Positions 37,561 to 49,881 are shown, counted from the stretch's first letter. The stretch: 64,000 nucleotides of DNA from Setophaga petechia (GCA_024362935.1 JANCRA010000007.1:6202503-6266502); one strand, 5' to 3'. Numbers and translations are program-made. Notes: generated by a model from the letters alone, not told the origin.

Positions 37561-37616
37561 TGCCTGCTTCAGATTTCACACCCAAGCTTCATATTTTCCA
37601 TGGCCTTCCACCTTTG
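37561..37616 (+). repeat. Degenerate trailing unit of the 45-bp minisatellite
   Basis: The 12-base word TGCCTGCTTCAG is followed by ATTTCACACCCAAGCTTCAT and CCATGGCCTTCC, a diverged unit of the same array. Confidence 0.8.
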
Positions 37617-39069
37617 CATGCAACAAAACATTTTCAGCACAGGATTTCCCCATTTTCCATGAAAACCAAACCACTCTTGCATGTCCATGGAACACACTCT
37701 ATCAGGCCTGATTTGAGCAGAACTTAAGCTAAAAGTGGTTCCATGGCTTTGAGGAGGCTCTGGAGAGAATTTAAGCACTCACAAGAGGATATAGCTGTAA
37801 AAACAGGTAAAATGGGAAGAAGTACTGTTGGAGCTCCCATTGCTCCTCCACACTGCGAGCAGGACACTGCCCCCAGCTCATCCCTGCCCCTTTCCAAGGT
37901 CTCCAGACAGCTCAGCAGGGCAGAGCATCATCCACCCTCATCCTTCCCTGAGGGGTTTACAGCCTAACCCCAAATTTCCAGCTCTTTCTCAACTTCTTGA
38001 GCCCCACAGCCGCATCCAAATCCACACCACGAGCAAGCAGCACATTATTCCTAACCCTGCACAATTCCTTCTGCCAAAAGCAACAAGGGATCCATGGCCA
38101 GGTCATCTGTTGGATAAAGCCACAGAAACTGCCACCAAATCATGGGTTAAACCCCTCCAGAAGGCTGAAATAGTTGTAACCAGCCTGGAGAATACAACCA
38201 ATTTATTACAGTGCTCGTTTCTTGCTGTCTCCCTCCTGCAATGCCTCTCACTGCTTCCAGCAGAATGTTAACTCCGAGAAAACGGAGCAGTGGGGAAAAG
38301 GAAACACTGTTGCTACAGATGTGAATGTCATGTAAATGTCAAAGCTCCTGTTAAAATTTGATCAGGAGGCTGAGTGAAAGGGAGAGAGCGTTTCTGTGAG
38401 TAAACCAGCAAATTAACAAGAGTTTCAGCCTGTCTGCTCACAACGGGACCTCAAGTGATGGATTTCATTATTCTTAATTTCCCATGTAATATTAAGCTGA
38501 TATTGATTTCACTAAAAGATCATATAAAGCAGTGGAAAAACAGCAAACAAATTTTGGTTGACAAGATGGATCTACATTGGTCTTAAAATTAAAATTTTTG
38601 TGTGCCTTTTCTACAACTGCACTTGCTAAAAAAAATTCATTTATTTTGCGTTATATATAATGTCGTCTACTTAGAAAGAGCTGGAGCATGTGCAAATGCA
38701 ATGTGCCTTCATTCACCTGTACCAGGAGACAGAAGGTGGTTTCCCACGAAATCCCTAAAAGCAGAATTCCAGCAGACACTATAGGGGGACACAAATAATT
38801 GCAATGAACCAATGTCCAAAGCTTTTGTTTTGGAAGGGAACCGTTTTTTCCATGATTTTCACAGTCCCACTGGACACATTTCTAGGGGAACCTCAGGAAG
38901 AAGTTTCTGTCTCGGGGACACTCTCCCTGCTCTGTAACCTCAGTTCTGCCGTTTCAGGACCCTGGACACCTCCCAGAGCGCTCCAAGTGTTCCAGCAGCG
39001 AGATGGAAATCTTACTGACAGGGGAAAGAGACATTCATCTACAGAGACAGGAGCAGGGCATTCGATTGG
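37617..39069. other. Unannotated sequence
   Basis: No gene or repeat family is recognised. Confidence 0.55.
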
Positions 39070-39275
39070 ACTTTGGGAAGGAATTGCTGGTGATGAGCCC
39101 CTGGCACAGGGTGCCCAGAGCAGCTGTGGCTGCCCCTGGATCCCTGGCAGTGCCCAAGGCCAGGATGGACACTGGGGCTTGGAGCAGCCTGGGACAGTGG
39201 AAGGTGTCCCTGCCCATGGCAGGGGTGGCACTGGATGGGCTTTAAGCCCCCTTCCAATCCAAGCCAGTCTGGTAT
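39070..39275 (+). mobile_element. CR1 3' end, plus orientation
   Basis: CCCCTGGCACAGGGTGCCCA, GAGCAGCTGTGGCTGCCCCT, GGATCCCTGGCAGTGCCCAA and GGGCTTTAAGCCCCCTTCC are the CR1 3' block in sense orientation. The terminal tail is eroded (CCAATCCAAGCCAGTCTGG). Confidence 0.85.
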
Positions 39276-41682
39276 GTAGCTGCTGGTTTTAACACCAAGC
39301 AGTTTGAAAACTTGCTTCACTCTAAAACACAGACTGAAGAATTCTATAACAACATTCAGGTTACTCAATGCAAATTTAGGACTAGAAAAATTATCCAGCT
39401 CCATAAGACTGTCTCCAGCTTTACATGTCCCCACCAAACCAACATCTCCTCTCAGCACACAGGGGTTATCTCTGGCACAATCAATGCCAGACTTATTCCA
39501 GTTCAGAATTACTTTCAAACCAATCCAACAATTGCCCTGAACTGATCCCTTTTTACCCAAAAAGTCCCCAGTTTTATCAGATGTGCTTGGCTCAAAAGAC
39601 TCTGTTCACTTTGCAGCAGCCTTGGCATCACAGTTACCTGTTGTGCCACCAAAACAACCTGCTCACTTCTTCCACAGGAGTTACACAAGGATATCCTTGG
39701 AAAGAACTTGGAATTTCATGCCCTCAATGACATCCTCTGTGGCTGGCAGCCCAAGCCATAAACTTGTCACTATCCTGAAAATTGTGGGAGGGCAAGAGGA
39801 CATAACATCCATATTTCTGATGGATGAATCCCTTTGGTTTGAGACTCCCTTCATAGCTGGATTTTTTTTTTCTTTTGGTAATCTGCCTTCAAAGATATTA
39901 GAATAGGAACATTGTCAGAGACTCTAAGGGAGATCATTGTAAAATGCCCAAAAAAGAGAGTTTTTAATGGATTTCAATAATCCTCTGTCCTTTCCCTTCA
40001 ATGAGGCAATGCAGGCACTGTCTTCTACTGCCTCACTGCTGTTTGAAGTCATAATCAGGAAGGAATAAAGCTGAAAGTGCCAGTGGACAAAACCTCCATC
40101 TATTACGAATTTCATGAGCAGCCTGATTCATCTTCAGTAGTTTCAGTTCCCCAGCTCCCTTCCCAGATGACAAAAGGCCACACTGGTGGCCAGCTTCCCT
40201 GTCCTGCTGTAGCTGCCATATTGCTGAACTTCCCTCATCCACAGAACCCTCTGGGTAAACCCAGAGCAGCTGCAGAAGGGACAAACAGCACCCAGCAGGA
40301 GCCTTTCCCCTCTCTCTGCTCTGCTCCCCGAGGGGGCTGCCAGGCACAGGGACACCACAGGGGCTGCTGGGGAATTCCTGGGGAATTCAGTCTTCTCCCA
40401 CTCCAGCTGGGTTCTCACAGGATCTCATTCCCTGGAGTTTTTCAAAATACAAAGTGAGTTTTACAAGCCCAGGGGTTCACCAGTCATGAATCCTATTTTA
40501 TTCAAGGCTGGATATCCTTAAAAACCAAACCCATCTGAAACTCACTGGGGGCATTTATCCAGATCTTCCTCAGGTATAAGGACTTATGCAAATAACCTTG
40601 TTTCACATTAAGTGTTACAAGATTTATGTTTTTCTAAACTGAAAGTTTTATTCCAATGAAAGGCATTGCTCTCAGGAAGTAAAAAATAAAAAGCAAAAAG
40701 TAGTAAAGGAAGGCTGCTGGAGAAGATTATTATCTGCTCTATGATTGATTTGGGCATCTAAAAAGGAAAAAGTCCAGCAACTTAAGTAAAATGAGAGTCC
40801 TGGAAAGCTCCTTGACTATCAAAACTGCAGCAATTTCATTATTATGAAGAAATTCATTCTAGTGGACATCTGAGTAACAGAGTTCAGACTGCTCTTGAGA
40901 GATTTAAAGATCCTATTTGTGAATGTTAAATAACTTGAAGCTCCACAAGCTAAATGGATTCAGAAACCAGTTAGAGTTTCTTTGAACTTAACTTGTGCTC
41001 ACACATCTATCTCCCCCACCTTTCTCTGACAGGAACAAAAAAAAAAATAAATTCAATGACAATCTACTTCTGCATCAAGTTGTTCATTTTTCCTTGTCAT
41101 ACACGTGGCACTGAAGTGTCACAACCTAATTCCATTAGAGTGTGGGTTTCATTTCTAGTTTGCACTCCATTCTAGATGCAACAAGTAACATTAAATACAC
41201 CATATTCTAATTACTTCCACTGTGCTGCCTCACCAGCAGTTTCCTCAAACTTGCAATCTCTGTTTGCAGACAAGGGCAGAGAAGAAAGCCCCGAGTTATT
41301 TTGTGTTGTTGAACGCACCACCAGAAACCAAAGGTTCCCAAGTTATTTCAAGCTTGGATATTACCCAAGGGTAAAAACTGGAAGAAAAAACCCAATAACT
41401 TCATAATCCATAAACTCAGTTTGCTTGGTGAAGCACAGTTCTGTTCAGGGAAGAATCTTGGGAATAAGGATCAGCCATGGGGCTCAAGAAGGTAAAACCT
41501 TGGAGGGCAGCCACAGTCAAGTATTTGTTGTTTAGAGGAAACACTCAAAAAACAGTTTAATGAAAATTCAATCAAAACCACACCAACAACATTTGCCTCT
41601 TCTCCTACTCCCAAAAGGCCATTATAGATTTGTCTTTTTAGAAAAAGATTATTTTCCTCCACAATCCTGATAGTAATCATCA
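39276..41682. other. Unannotated sequence
   Basis: No gene or repeat family is recognised. There is an A run at 41037-41047. Confidence 0.55.
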
Positions 41683-41800
41683 CCATCACAGAATTCGGGT
41701 TGGAAAGACCTCCAAGATCAAAACCCAGCTGCAAACCCAGCCCTGCCGAGCCCACCTCCAACCCATAATCCAAGTGCCACCTGCCCAGTGCTGTAGAATC
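41683..41800 (-). mobile_element. Old CR1 3'-end fragment, minus orientation
   Basis: TCACAGAATTCGGGTTGGAA, AGACCTCCAAGATCAAAACC and AATCCAAGTGCCACCTGCCC resemble an older CR1 terminus in reverse. Divergence is considerable. Confidence 0.65.
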
Positions 41801-43754
41801 CATCCCTGAGGTTTGCCCAGCTCCTGTGATGGGAGCAGGCTGTTGGCTTGACTGGGAAACACCCTGAAAAGAGGCCAAATTCACACCAAGATCTGAGAGG
41901 AGGGAGCACAAAGCTGCCCTAAGTCTTCCCAGCAACGTTTGGAGCTGCCAGTCCCAGGAACATCCTGATGTCTCAGTGGAACTGCTGGCTCTGAATGGGG
42001 GATATCAGAGAAATGTGGAGTTTCACACTCCCATGGGCTAGCAGGGGGCACCCAGCTCACAATATCCACATGGAGCATGGCCATGGGAGAGCTCCCAGCA
42101 CACCCAGGCCATCACAGCCCAGGGGTTCTCTCCCTCTTGCCAAAATCAACCATGGAAGTGCCCAGGGGAGGACAGCACCTGCTGAGACAGGAGCCCTGCT
42201 TCTCCAGAAACAGAAGAGGAAGTTAAAACATTGCAATCAGCTGTTCAAATTACTCTTCACACTGGAATTACTATTCATGTTTTTGTCAAAAGCACCACAT
42301 GAAATGCAATGAACAGATTGCAGTTGTATTTCTCACCCAACAGGAAAAAAAAAATCACCAAAACATTCCAATGGCTGGACACAACCAGAATTTGAATGGG
42401 AAACACAGGAGTATTTTTATCTGTTTAGAATATGCAAGAAGGAGCCAAGTGAATGAAGTGCAGCAATCAGCACATGGGTGAAGTGAATGCAACAGCCTGG
42501 CTGTGCAGAAGGTTCCCCAGTTGCAATGAGAAATCTGGAAAATGGACAAATCACAGAACCAATCCTTGTCACCCAACCCTCCTAGATCCTCAGGCACTGC
42601 TATTTACACCTTCCTTCTTACAGCCTGGGTCCTAGGCCTTTAAACACAGAATTATTTGGGTTAGTTTTAAGCAGAAACATGTGCTAATGTATATTTCTGG
42701 AAAAACAAGGCTATTTTAGGCACAAATTCCCATCCAGATCTGATTGCCCAACCACCAAATTAATAACAAGCACTGCCTGTATATTTGTCTCCCACTAATT
42801 AAATTACTTCAAGCAGAGCAGCATTTCAGTTCTTAAGCAGAATCTTGACTTTAGAAAGGACTCACTACTCTTACTGAGATGGCTCCTCAAAATGCTTTAC
42901 CAAGAGTATTTTTCTCCTTGCATCTTTCCCAAACTGCTCCCAGAAATCTTTCCACTAGCTTTAATCAGTCAGCTTTGCCTTTTTGCCTCACTTTCTTCTC
43001 TCAATACCTCAAATGGTTTGTTCAGGTTAGAAAATGAAGCGTATGAACTAAATTAAAAAAAATAAGGGAGCACTTCAGTGGCAGAAAACAGCTGCAGCCT
43101 TTGTGGCTCTTCCCTTTGAACCTCCCTCTGTTGCTCTTTTTTCCTTGCCCTTCAGACTGCACTATTCCAGGGGATTTATTTGAACCAGAACTGGTTTTTT
43201 TCTGTGTTGCAGGGCATTGTTTGATGACAGACAAAACAGGCTGGACAAGGACAGCGCTCCATGGCTCTTCCTCAGGCAATCATCCAGGCAAGCTTGGATT
43301 GTTTGAAGTTCCAAGGAGAATTGGGAGGAAGCCCAGCACTCCTCTGCTCACCTTTAGGCTGAGATTGCAGTCTTGATACCCCTGGTGCAAACTCCCACTG
43401 GAGCATTATTTCCCAGAGGTTACTCCCAGTATGAGCCAGCACAGCCAGGGCAAGGCTTTCATCCTGACTGGCACCTGGCTCATCCCAGCCCTGCTGTCCC
43501 TGCAGCTGCAGCTTCCTAATTCAGGTTCACCACTCCTCTGTTTGGGCTTCTAATTGCTCTCCAAAGCTCCTGCAAGAGTTTCCCAGCAGAGACAAAGTTT
43601 CTCTGATGCAGCCCAACCAAACAAACAATAAATGAACACCTTCCCCTGCCTTCCCCACACAGGCAGAGAGCAGAGGGGCTCCCTTGCTCATCCCAGTTCA
43701 GCAGTGCTGGGGTTTGCTGCACCCTGGAATCTCTAAGGCAGCTCCTTGACATTT
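41801..43754. other. Unannotated sequence containing a possible CTCF site
   Basis: No gene is recognised. Apart from the CTCF-like word described separately nothing stands out. Confidence 0.5.
42038..42051 (+). promoter_or_regulatory. Possible CTCF-binding site
   Basis: CTAGCAGGGGGCAC matches the vertebrate CTCF core (CCASYAGRKGGCRS) at 13 of 14 positions; only the second base differs. The CTCF zinc fingers bind such motifs at insulators and loop anchors. Motif matches of this quality also occur by chance, so binding is only a possibility. Confidence 0.35.
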
Positions 43755-43912
43755 TGTGGCTGCTCCCCATGACCCCTGGCAGTGCCCAAGGCCAGGTTGG
43801 ATAGGGCTTGGAGCAACCTGGGATAGTGGAAGATATCCCTGCCCACAGCACAGCGTGGGTCTGGATGGGCTTTAAGGTCTCTTCCAGACCATTTTGGGAT
43901 TCTGGGATTAAC
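43755..43912 (+). mobile_element. CR1 3' end, plus orientation, abutting an LTR
   Basis: CCCTGGCAGTGCCCAAGGCC, GGGCTTGGAGCAACCTGGGA, GGATGGGCTTTAAGGTCTCT and a GGGATTCTGGGATT tail form a CR1 3' terminus in sense orientation. The LTR at 43917 starts only a few bases after the tail. Confidence 0.85.
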
Positions 43913-43916
43913 CAAG

Positions 43917-44341
43917 TGTGAGAAATAGTTACTCACTTTTCATAGTTTAGGATCATAGTGTAGGAAGGTTTATTAAACCTTCTCAAAAATACAACAGAAA
44001 ACTAAATAAAGCATAAAGGTTATGGTGCTGGGAGCAAAAGGTTTTCCCCACCATGTGCTCAGCCCCCTCACAATGGAGGTTTTTTCCCTTTTTAACCCCT
44101 CTTTCCATCAACCCCTTCTTTGCTGTCCAGTGGTGGAGATCTCTTCCTCAAACCCTGATTGGAGGTGAGATGTCACCACAGTGACAAGCCAGCCCTCCCA
44201 GATGTCCCAGCTCCAGCTGTCCCTTGGTAACCACACCAGGGGGTACAACATAACTATAAATACATAAAACTTTTCTTAACATGTATACATGATATTTCTC
44301 CATTAATTATGAGTCAATCATCACATTACTCATCTATCACA
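43917..44341 (-). mobile_element. Solo LTR of an endogenous retrovirus, minus orientation
   Basis: This 425-base block begins TGTGAGAAATAG and ends CTATCACA (TG...CA). It is flanked by CAAG at 43913-43916 and 44342-44345, a 4-base target duplication. On the minus strand it carries a poly(A) signal (GGTTTAATAAACC, near 43970) close to its 3' end and a TATA-like TTAAAAAGGG further upstream. The 4-base duplication would fit a gammaretrovirus-like (class I) element. That is weaker evidence than the 6-base duplications of the other LTRs. No internal viral sequence adjoins it. Confidence 0.65.
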
Positions 44342-44345
44342 CAAG

Positions 44346-47149
44346 GACTGAGGGCAATCACACTGACAAGGTCGAATTTCTGCCAACAGAGGAATTGTCT
44401 CCTTCTCCCTACTGGCTGTCCCTTCCCAAGTGAATCCAGGGAGAACACCCTGTCACACCAAAGCTCTGTGTTTTGGGTGCACAGAGGGCACACAGAGTTC
44501 AGATCAGTAGATTTGTATGTACAAAACTGAAGTCACTCTTAAGTGACTTCAGCTCCTCCTTCAGAGGTTTGTCACCAGCCATCAGAATTATTTGTTCCAC
44601 CTCCTTTGGAGCTACAGCTCGATAAAAGTCCAGCCAGACACGAGTAGCCCAAGAACAGCCTGTCATCCTAACCCTAACAGCTCAGGAGCACCCCAAGTCA
44701 CTGCCAGGGGATCACAGCCACTGCCTCAAGTGCCAGAAACAAACCACTTCCCCCTGCTGCTGAGCTATCCTGGTTGTCAAGTCTCTGTTAATAAATCACC
44801 TAAGCATGAAAAGCTGCAGGAGCATCTCCTCTCCTGGTCTGCTGTGCTTGCACAAGCTTTTTAGGCACTCAGTGTCTCTTCCCCCAAAAGATTTCACATC
44901 AACAAATGCATCACATGGAATCCTCTGGTAGCAGCAAAATTAATATATACCTGCAAGGCACCTCTTTTCCCTTCATCAATCAGTTGATTAGTTATTTTTA
45001 ATTAAAACAGCAAGCTCTGATTGCAGGATTTTGAGCAATAATCCTTGCCACTTTAACTACTGTTTTCTGTGGTTCAGACACTGAATTTATAAACTATTAA
45101 TAGGACAGAACAAGCAAACTTGGGTTTAATTCTCAAGCAGCGTTTTGGTTTGATCCAGATTTCAAGCTTCCACAATTCAGTTATCCCTCACCACGTTTCA
45201 AGTACCAAGAAATAAATAATAATTGGTTAACGGATCAGTTTTCATCTGTGCACTCTGAGTTTCAGACAAAAACAGCTGGTTCACACACAAAAAGCCCCAA
45301 TGCTTCATTTTACCAGAAGCCTGTTAAGTTTCCTTGGAGCTTGGATGAAGAAGATCCAAAAAGAACCTTCATGGGTAAAAAGGTTTTCTTTGCCAAACCA
45401 AAGGTTTTATATCAGACTTGCTGTTAAAACTGAACTAAGATCAGACTTTACTTTTCTGTTTTCAGATTTTGCTGCTTGGCTGGACAGAGACCCACATGCA
45501 GACACAAATATTTTTTAAAAATAAATTTTAAAAAAAGGAACGCTACTGTTCATGTTCTTTTCCTGTTTGAGAGCATTTGGACTAAGGCTGAATTGCCACC
45601 AGAAATTTACTAGAGCCATGAAAACTGCAAAGCTACTGGTTTCATTTCCTTCAGCTGCTTGCTAACCAGGAGCAAAGTTTTAACAACTTATGGCCCTCGC
45701 TGGAAGCTGTTAACAAGGTACTTAAATCCCGGAGTTCAGGGGTAAATCTCCATGGATTTCAGGCTGCTAAGGCATGGGAAAAAGGAAAGGAGTAGCAAAC
45801 AAGGGAGACCACTTTATAAGGATGTGTCCCACCAAGTTAAATTTTGGTTCCTGAAGCGTCCAGGAGCAATACATAAGGAACTGATGGAAGCTTAGTTTGG
45901 AAATTGAGAGAAAAGAACTCAAGTCAAGTTCTAATTCCTGTCTGATGCCCTGGCAAAGCTCTGTATCCCTGAATCAGTCCTGTGGCAGCTTCTGAAGCAC
46001 AAAGCTTCAGCCTACAGCAAATGTAGTGGAGCTGTCCCAAACAGCCACCAAGCCCAAGCCATCCCACACATCTACCCCATGGGCACACAGCATCAGCTCA
46101 GCACTTTGTGCTTCAGGATTCCATCTCTGCATAGAAAATCAGAGCCCAGATCTGAGAAGCCCATTTGCACAGCTCCATTGGTGGAGGGATGAGTGATAAC
46201 CACGGTCTCACAAAGCTGACTGGACCTCTTGCTCTGCAAAACCGAGCTAGCACTCACTTTGGAAGGTGTTTAGCAGGTTGCTTTACAAACCATTCCCATT
46301 TTGCCAGAGGAATTAGATAATCTAACACTTTTCCAGATACAAGCACACGTAGTCACTGGGAAGCTACAGAAAAAGCAGGATAGGAAAGGCTGCATGTAAA
46401 ACTTTGAATAAAAACAAGAGCAAGAATAATTTAAGTGTCCCTTCACCTGTCCAGGATCACTACCTTGCAGATTAAGCACGAGTCACCTGCAGACACCGAG
46501 GGTGACATAGGGGGTCCAGCTGAAGCAAGAGGGGAGACCCACTAGTCCCCGATTTGGGAGTCCTGCCTCAAACTGCCCAAAGCTTTGACACACCAGAAAG
46601 TTGTGAGCAGGGCGGGCTCCCGTGCCGCTGCTGCGGGTGACAAGGCTGTCACTCCTGCGGCAGTGCCAGCACGCTCCCGGTGTCCCTTCAGGGCACTGGG
46701 AAAAGCATCCTGGCACCCGTTCCGTGCTCCATGCACACCCGGCTCTGCTGCCAGGCTGGAGGAGATCGCATCTCTCAGGGAGAACTCCATTTGGAAAAGT
46801 TACACGGCAGGAACAGTTTGCATTCATCCCCAGCTTGCTACGTGGGATCTCGAGAACATTTGCTTTACCACTCCAGCTATACAGTCTGATTTTATTTTTA
46901 AATGCCTCTTTTTTTTTTTTTTTTCCCCCAGTTTCCACTCATCAGAGAGCAAAACTGTTCTCAGTCGAAGTGAGAAACGTATTTGCTTAACACGCAGACA
47001 GCCCAAAGAGCAGTCTGAGAAATTTATATGTCACGAACCTCCTCCCGTCGGGGGGTGGGTGGGAACAGACACGGAAATGTTTCCACCTCAACTTTTGATG
47101 CTGGGAGTGGGAGCAGCCGCCTTGAGAGCACAGGGGCTTCCCCCCACAC
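44346..47149. other. Unannotated sequence upstream of the CpG island
   Basis: No exon is recognised. GC content begins to rise near 46500. A T-rich tract ending in CCCCCAG at 46909-46931 could be a plus-strand splice acceptor or just a homopolymer. Confidence 0.5.
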
Positions 47150-48076
47150 TTCGGCGGGGCCCAGATGAGTCAACGGGAATTGATTCGCATCCAAAAACCC
47201 CTCCGGCTACCACACCCCTCCCTCCGAATTAACACCCAATCATCATTAATGGCCACTGCCGAAACACGCAGAGGGGATGGGAAGGCGGCACCTGCCTCTC
47301 CCGGCATGACACCACCCACACCTCGGTGCTGCTCTTCCCAAGGCAATCCCAGCGCTCAGGCTCCAGCCCCCACGGCTGACCTCGCCGTACATCCCTCAAG
47401 TTCGCACAACATTTCAAACACATCAGCCCGCATCAGCCACGGGGACAGATAAAACCGCTGGGGTGTGTAAAAGGTTGGCAGCAGAGTCACATCACCTACC
47501 AGGAGCGGGGCAGCGGGGTTACCCGGCTGGTTCCTGCCGTAATCCCACTCCCAAAGCTTCCCGAGCCCGGCAAGGTGTCTCTGCGCAGCTTTGCGGTTGC
47601 GAGGCGAGGAGCTTCCCGTCTCCCCTCCGCAGGACTCCCCCGGTGCCTGGAGGAAAAGGCAGCGGGGAAGGCGCCCAGCACCACTCCGCTTCCCCAGCGG
47701 AGCTCGGAAACGAGATGGAGCAGCCGGCTCTCCCGCGCCAAGTATCACAGGAGCGGAATACTAACGGGTTCCTTTCTTTTATCCATTACCATATGCAGAT
47801 ATTAAAGTCTGAGCGCTGCGTTTCTGCCAATACCGGCCCTCGCAAATTAACCCTGCGTCTCAAAGCGACACCACAGTAGTTGAGGTCACCGTCTCTCCTC
47901 CGCTTGGCGACAGGGACCGATGGGGAAGGGGAGGAAGAGATGGGTGTCTGTCCTCGCCGGCGGAGGCTCTCCCGGCTCCGGCCCCAGCAGGGTGGGAGCC
48001 GAGGCAGCCCGAGGAGCCGCGGCAGGGCAGCTCCAGCATCCCCCCCACCCGCGCATCCCTCCGTCGCCCCCGACTT

Positions 48077-48081
48077 ACCCC
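48077..48081 (-). other. Candidate minus-strand splice donor
   Basis: On the minus strand the sequence reads AACGGGG|GTAAGTCG, a full U1-type GTAAGT. The putative exon would end at 48079, after roughly 300-800 bases of island DNA. The reading frame into it is low-complexity, so a 5' UTR exon is more likely than coding. Confidence 0.4.
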
Positions 48082-48659
48082 CGTTCCGCCGGGAAACTTT
48101 CGGCCGCGCCGGGCAGCGGGACGGGCCGGGGGCCGCCGCCCTGTGGCAGCGAGGCCCGCGAGCTCCGTGCGGGCTCCGTGCGGGCTCGGGGGCAGCGGCG
48201 GCGCCGCTCCGCCCGCCGGGGCCAGCGCGGCTGCGGCGCTGCCTGCGCAGGGCGGGGGGAGCGGGAGCGGGGCCGCCGCTGCCCCCCCGGCTCCCGGGAA
48301 AGCGCTGCGGAGCTGCGGAGCCGCGGCTCGTGCCCGCCTCCCGCATCGGCGAGAGGGAAAAAAAGGATGGGAAGGAGTGAGGGAGGAGCGGGGAGGGGGG
48401 GAGAAAGGAGGCAGCAAGCGTTCGCCAGGGCTCCGGGCATCGCTGCCGCGCCAGCCGCTCTTCCGGGATAGCGCAGCAACTCCCGGGCAGCCCCGCCGCC
48501 CGCCTTGTCCCCCGGCCGCGGGCACAGCCGGCGCACGGCAGAGGGGCCGGGGGCTCCGGGCGTGCTCCTTCCCCTCTCCATCCCTCCCTCCATCCCTCCG
48601 CGGCTGCGCTGCGCTCCCACCGCGCCCCCCGCCCTGCCCGAGCGGGAGCAGCTCCGGGG

Positions 48660-48779
48660 ATGGAGCCCCCGGCAGAGCCGCGCTCGGCGCTCGCCGAGCC
48701 CAACTCCGGAGCGGCGCGCACCCACCGCCGAGCGAGGCTGTGCTCCTGCCGATGCCTGGTCCCCAAATGCCACCTGTAG
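48660..48779 (+). CDS. Small ORF in the CpG island, 39 codons, uncertain
   Basis: ATG in good initiation context (CCGGGGATGG) opens a 39-residue frame with an acidic/Pro-rich start (MEPPAEPRSALAEPN). It ends Cys- and basic-rich (HRRARLCSCRCLVPKCHL) before TAG at 48777. The stop overlaps a donor-like AG|GTAGGC. It could be an upstream ORF in a plus-strand 5' UTR, or chance. I recognise no family. The cysteine spacing does not match endothelin or another peptide hormone I know. Confidence 0.15.
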   Translation: MEPPAEPRSALAEPNSGAARTHRRARLCSCRCLVPKCHL

Positions 48780-49098
48780 GTAGGCCTGTTTCCTCCGAGG
48801 CTCGGCTGCCACCCGCCCGAATCCGGCGTGCGAAGTTTCAGGTGGCGAATCAACACCGCGGGGACCTGTTGGGTGCGCGGCAGTGCGGGTCAGCCCCGCC
48901 GCCGGCTCCCGGAGAACATCCCGCACTAACCCGGGCCAACCCGCTCACTGCTGGACCCCGAGGGGGCAAACCCCCTGGTGGTACCCTAAAACAGCACAAA
49001 CCTTCGCTTCCTAATGAACAAACTCCGCGTTTATGGCCAGTACAAGGGAAGTGGCAAGATAAAGCGCTGCTGGTTTCAAACGCAAATGTTCACCGTCT

Positions 49099-49104
49099 CA
49101 CCTG
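49099..49104 (-). other. Candidate minus-strand splice donor
   Basis: Reads GGGGGCAG|GTGAGACGG on the minus strand, a strong consensus donor (intron start 49101). It lies between the two densest parts of the island. Confidence 0.35.
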
Positions 49105-49688
49105 CCCCCTGCACTCAGCTCCAAACCGGGCAGGACAGGCTCGCTCTCTCCTGGAAGAGAGTTTTGCCTTAGCGAAGTGAATACAAAACGCGAATTTGCC
49201 CGTTTAGTTACACCAAACTCCCCTCCCCTCTCGCCTTCAAGCCCCTTCATTGGGCTCACCTATGCTCCTCTCTCACACTTCTGCGGGCAACTCCATCAGC
49301 AAAAGCACCTGTCTGTAAAACCGTTTAAAAAGGAAAATAATCACTCCTGACCTTTCACGTGAAGACGACCGCCTAAATCCCGAATGTCTCAATATCCTCT
49401 CAAATCCAAACGACAGCGTAGACTCAGGAACCACAAATTCTCCGCACGGAAGCTGAGTAAAATCTGTCCTTCCCCCAGATATTTCCAGAGGACCCTGCTA
49501 GTCCCTTTGGAATCCAAATAACCAATCCCAGCCTTCCGCAGGACTCGCACTGGATTTCAGGAGTCCCGAGGAGCTCTAACACTCCGGAAATCCGACAAGG
49601 AGCGCACAGTTACATCCGAGGGAAGCGGGATGCTGCCGAGTAGCATCCGAGTGCATCTCCCACGTATCTCCCACCCCTCGGAGATCCT

Positions 49689-49693
49689 CACCG
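49689..49693 (-). other. Candidate minus-strand splice donor
   Basis: Reads GACCGCG|GTGAGGATC on the minus strand (intron start 49691). Weaker at the exon side. Confidence 0.25.
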
Positions 49694-49881
49694 CGGTCGC
49701 GCTGGTGGCCACAAGCAGCGGCCCCGGGAGCCGCTGGGGTGAGGGGCTGCGGGCAAGGGGCTTCGCTCAGTGCGCGGGGCCGCCGCTCCCGCAGCTCGGG
49801 CGGCCTCGCTGTTCTGCTCAGGCTCCCCCATCCCATTCCATCTCACCCCATCCTATCCCACCCCCCGGTACCCCCGGTTCT

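Noticed and set aside
36883..37711. Frames of 229-259 codons on both strands
   Set aside because: They come entirely from a 45-bp minisatellite whose period is divisible by three. The flanks give no gene structure and all frames stay open equally.
48660..48779. Endothelin-like peptide, suggested by the CSC and CHL words
   Set aside because: The endothelin core needs a different four-cysteine spacing and a hydrophobic C-terminus. This frame lacks both, and has no signal peptide.
47786..49180. Frames of 283-356 codons in the CpG island
   Set aside because: Several frames overlap on both strands, all rich in Ala, Gly, Pro, Arg and Ser without domains. This is expected where stop codons are rare.
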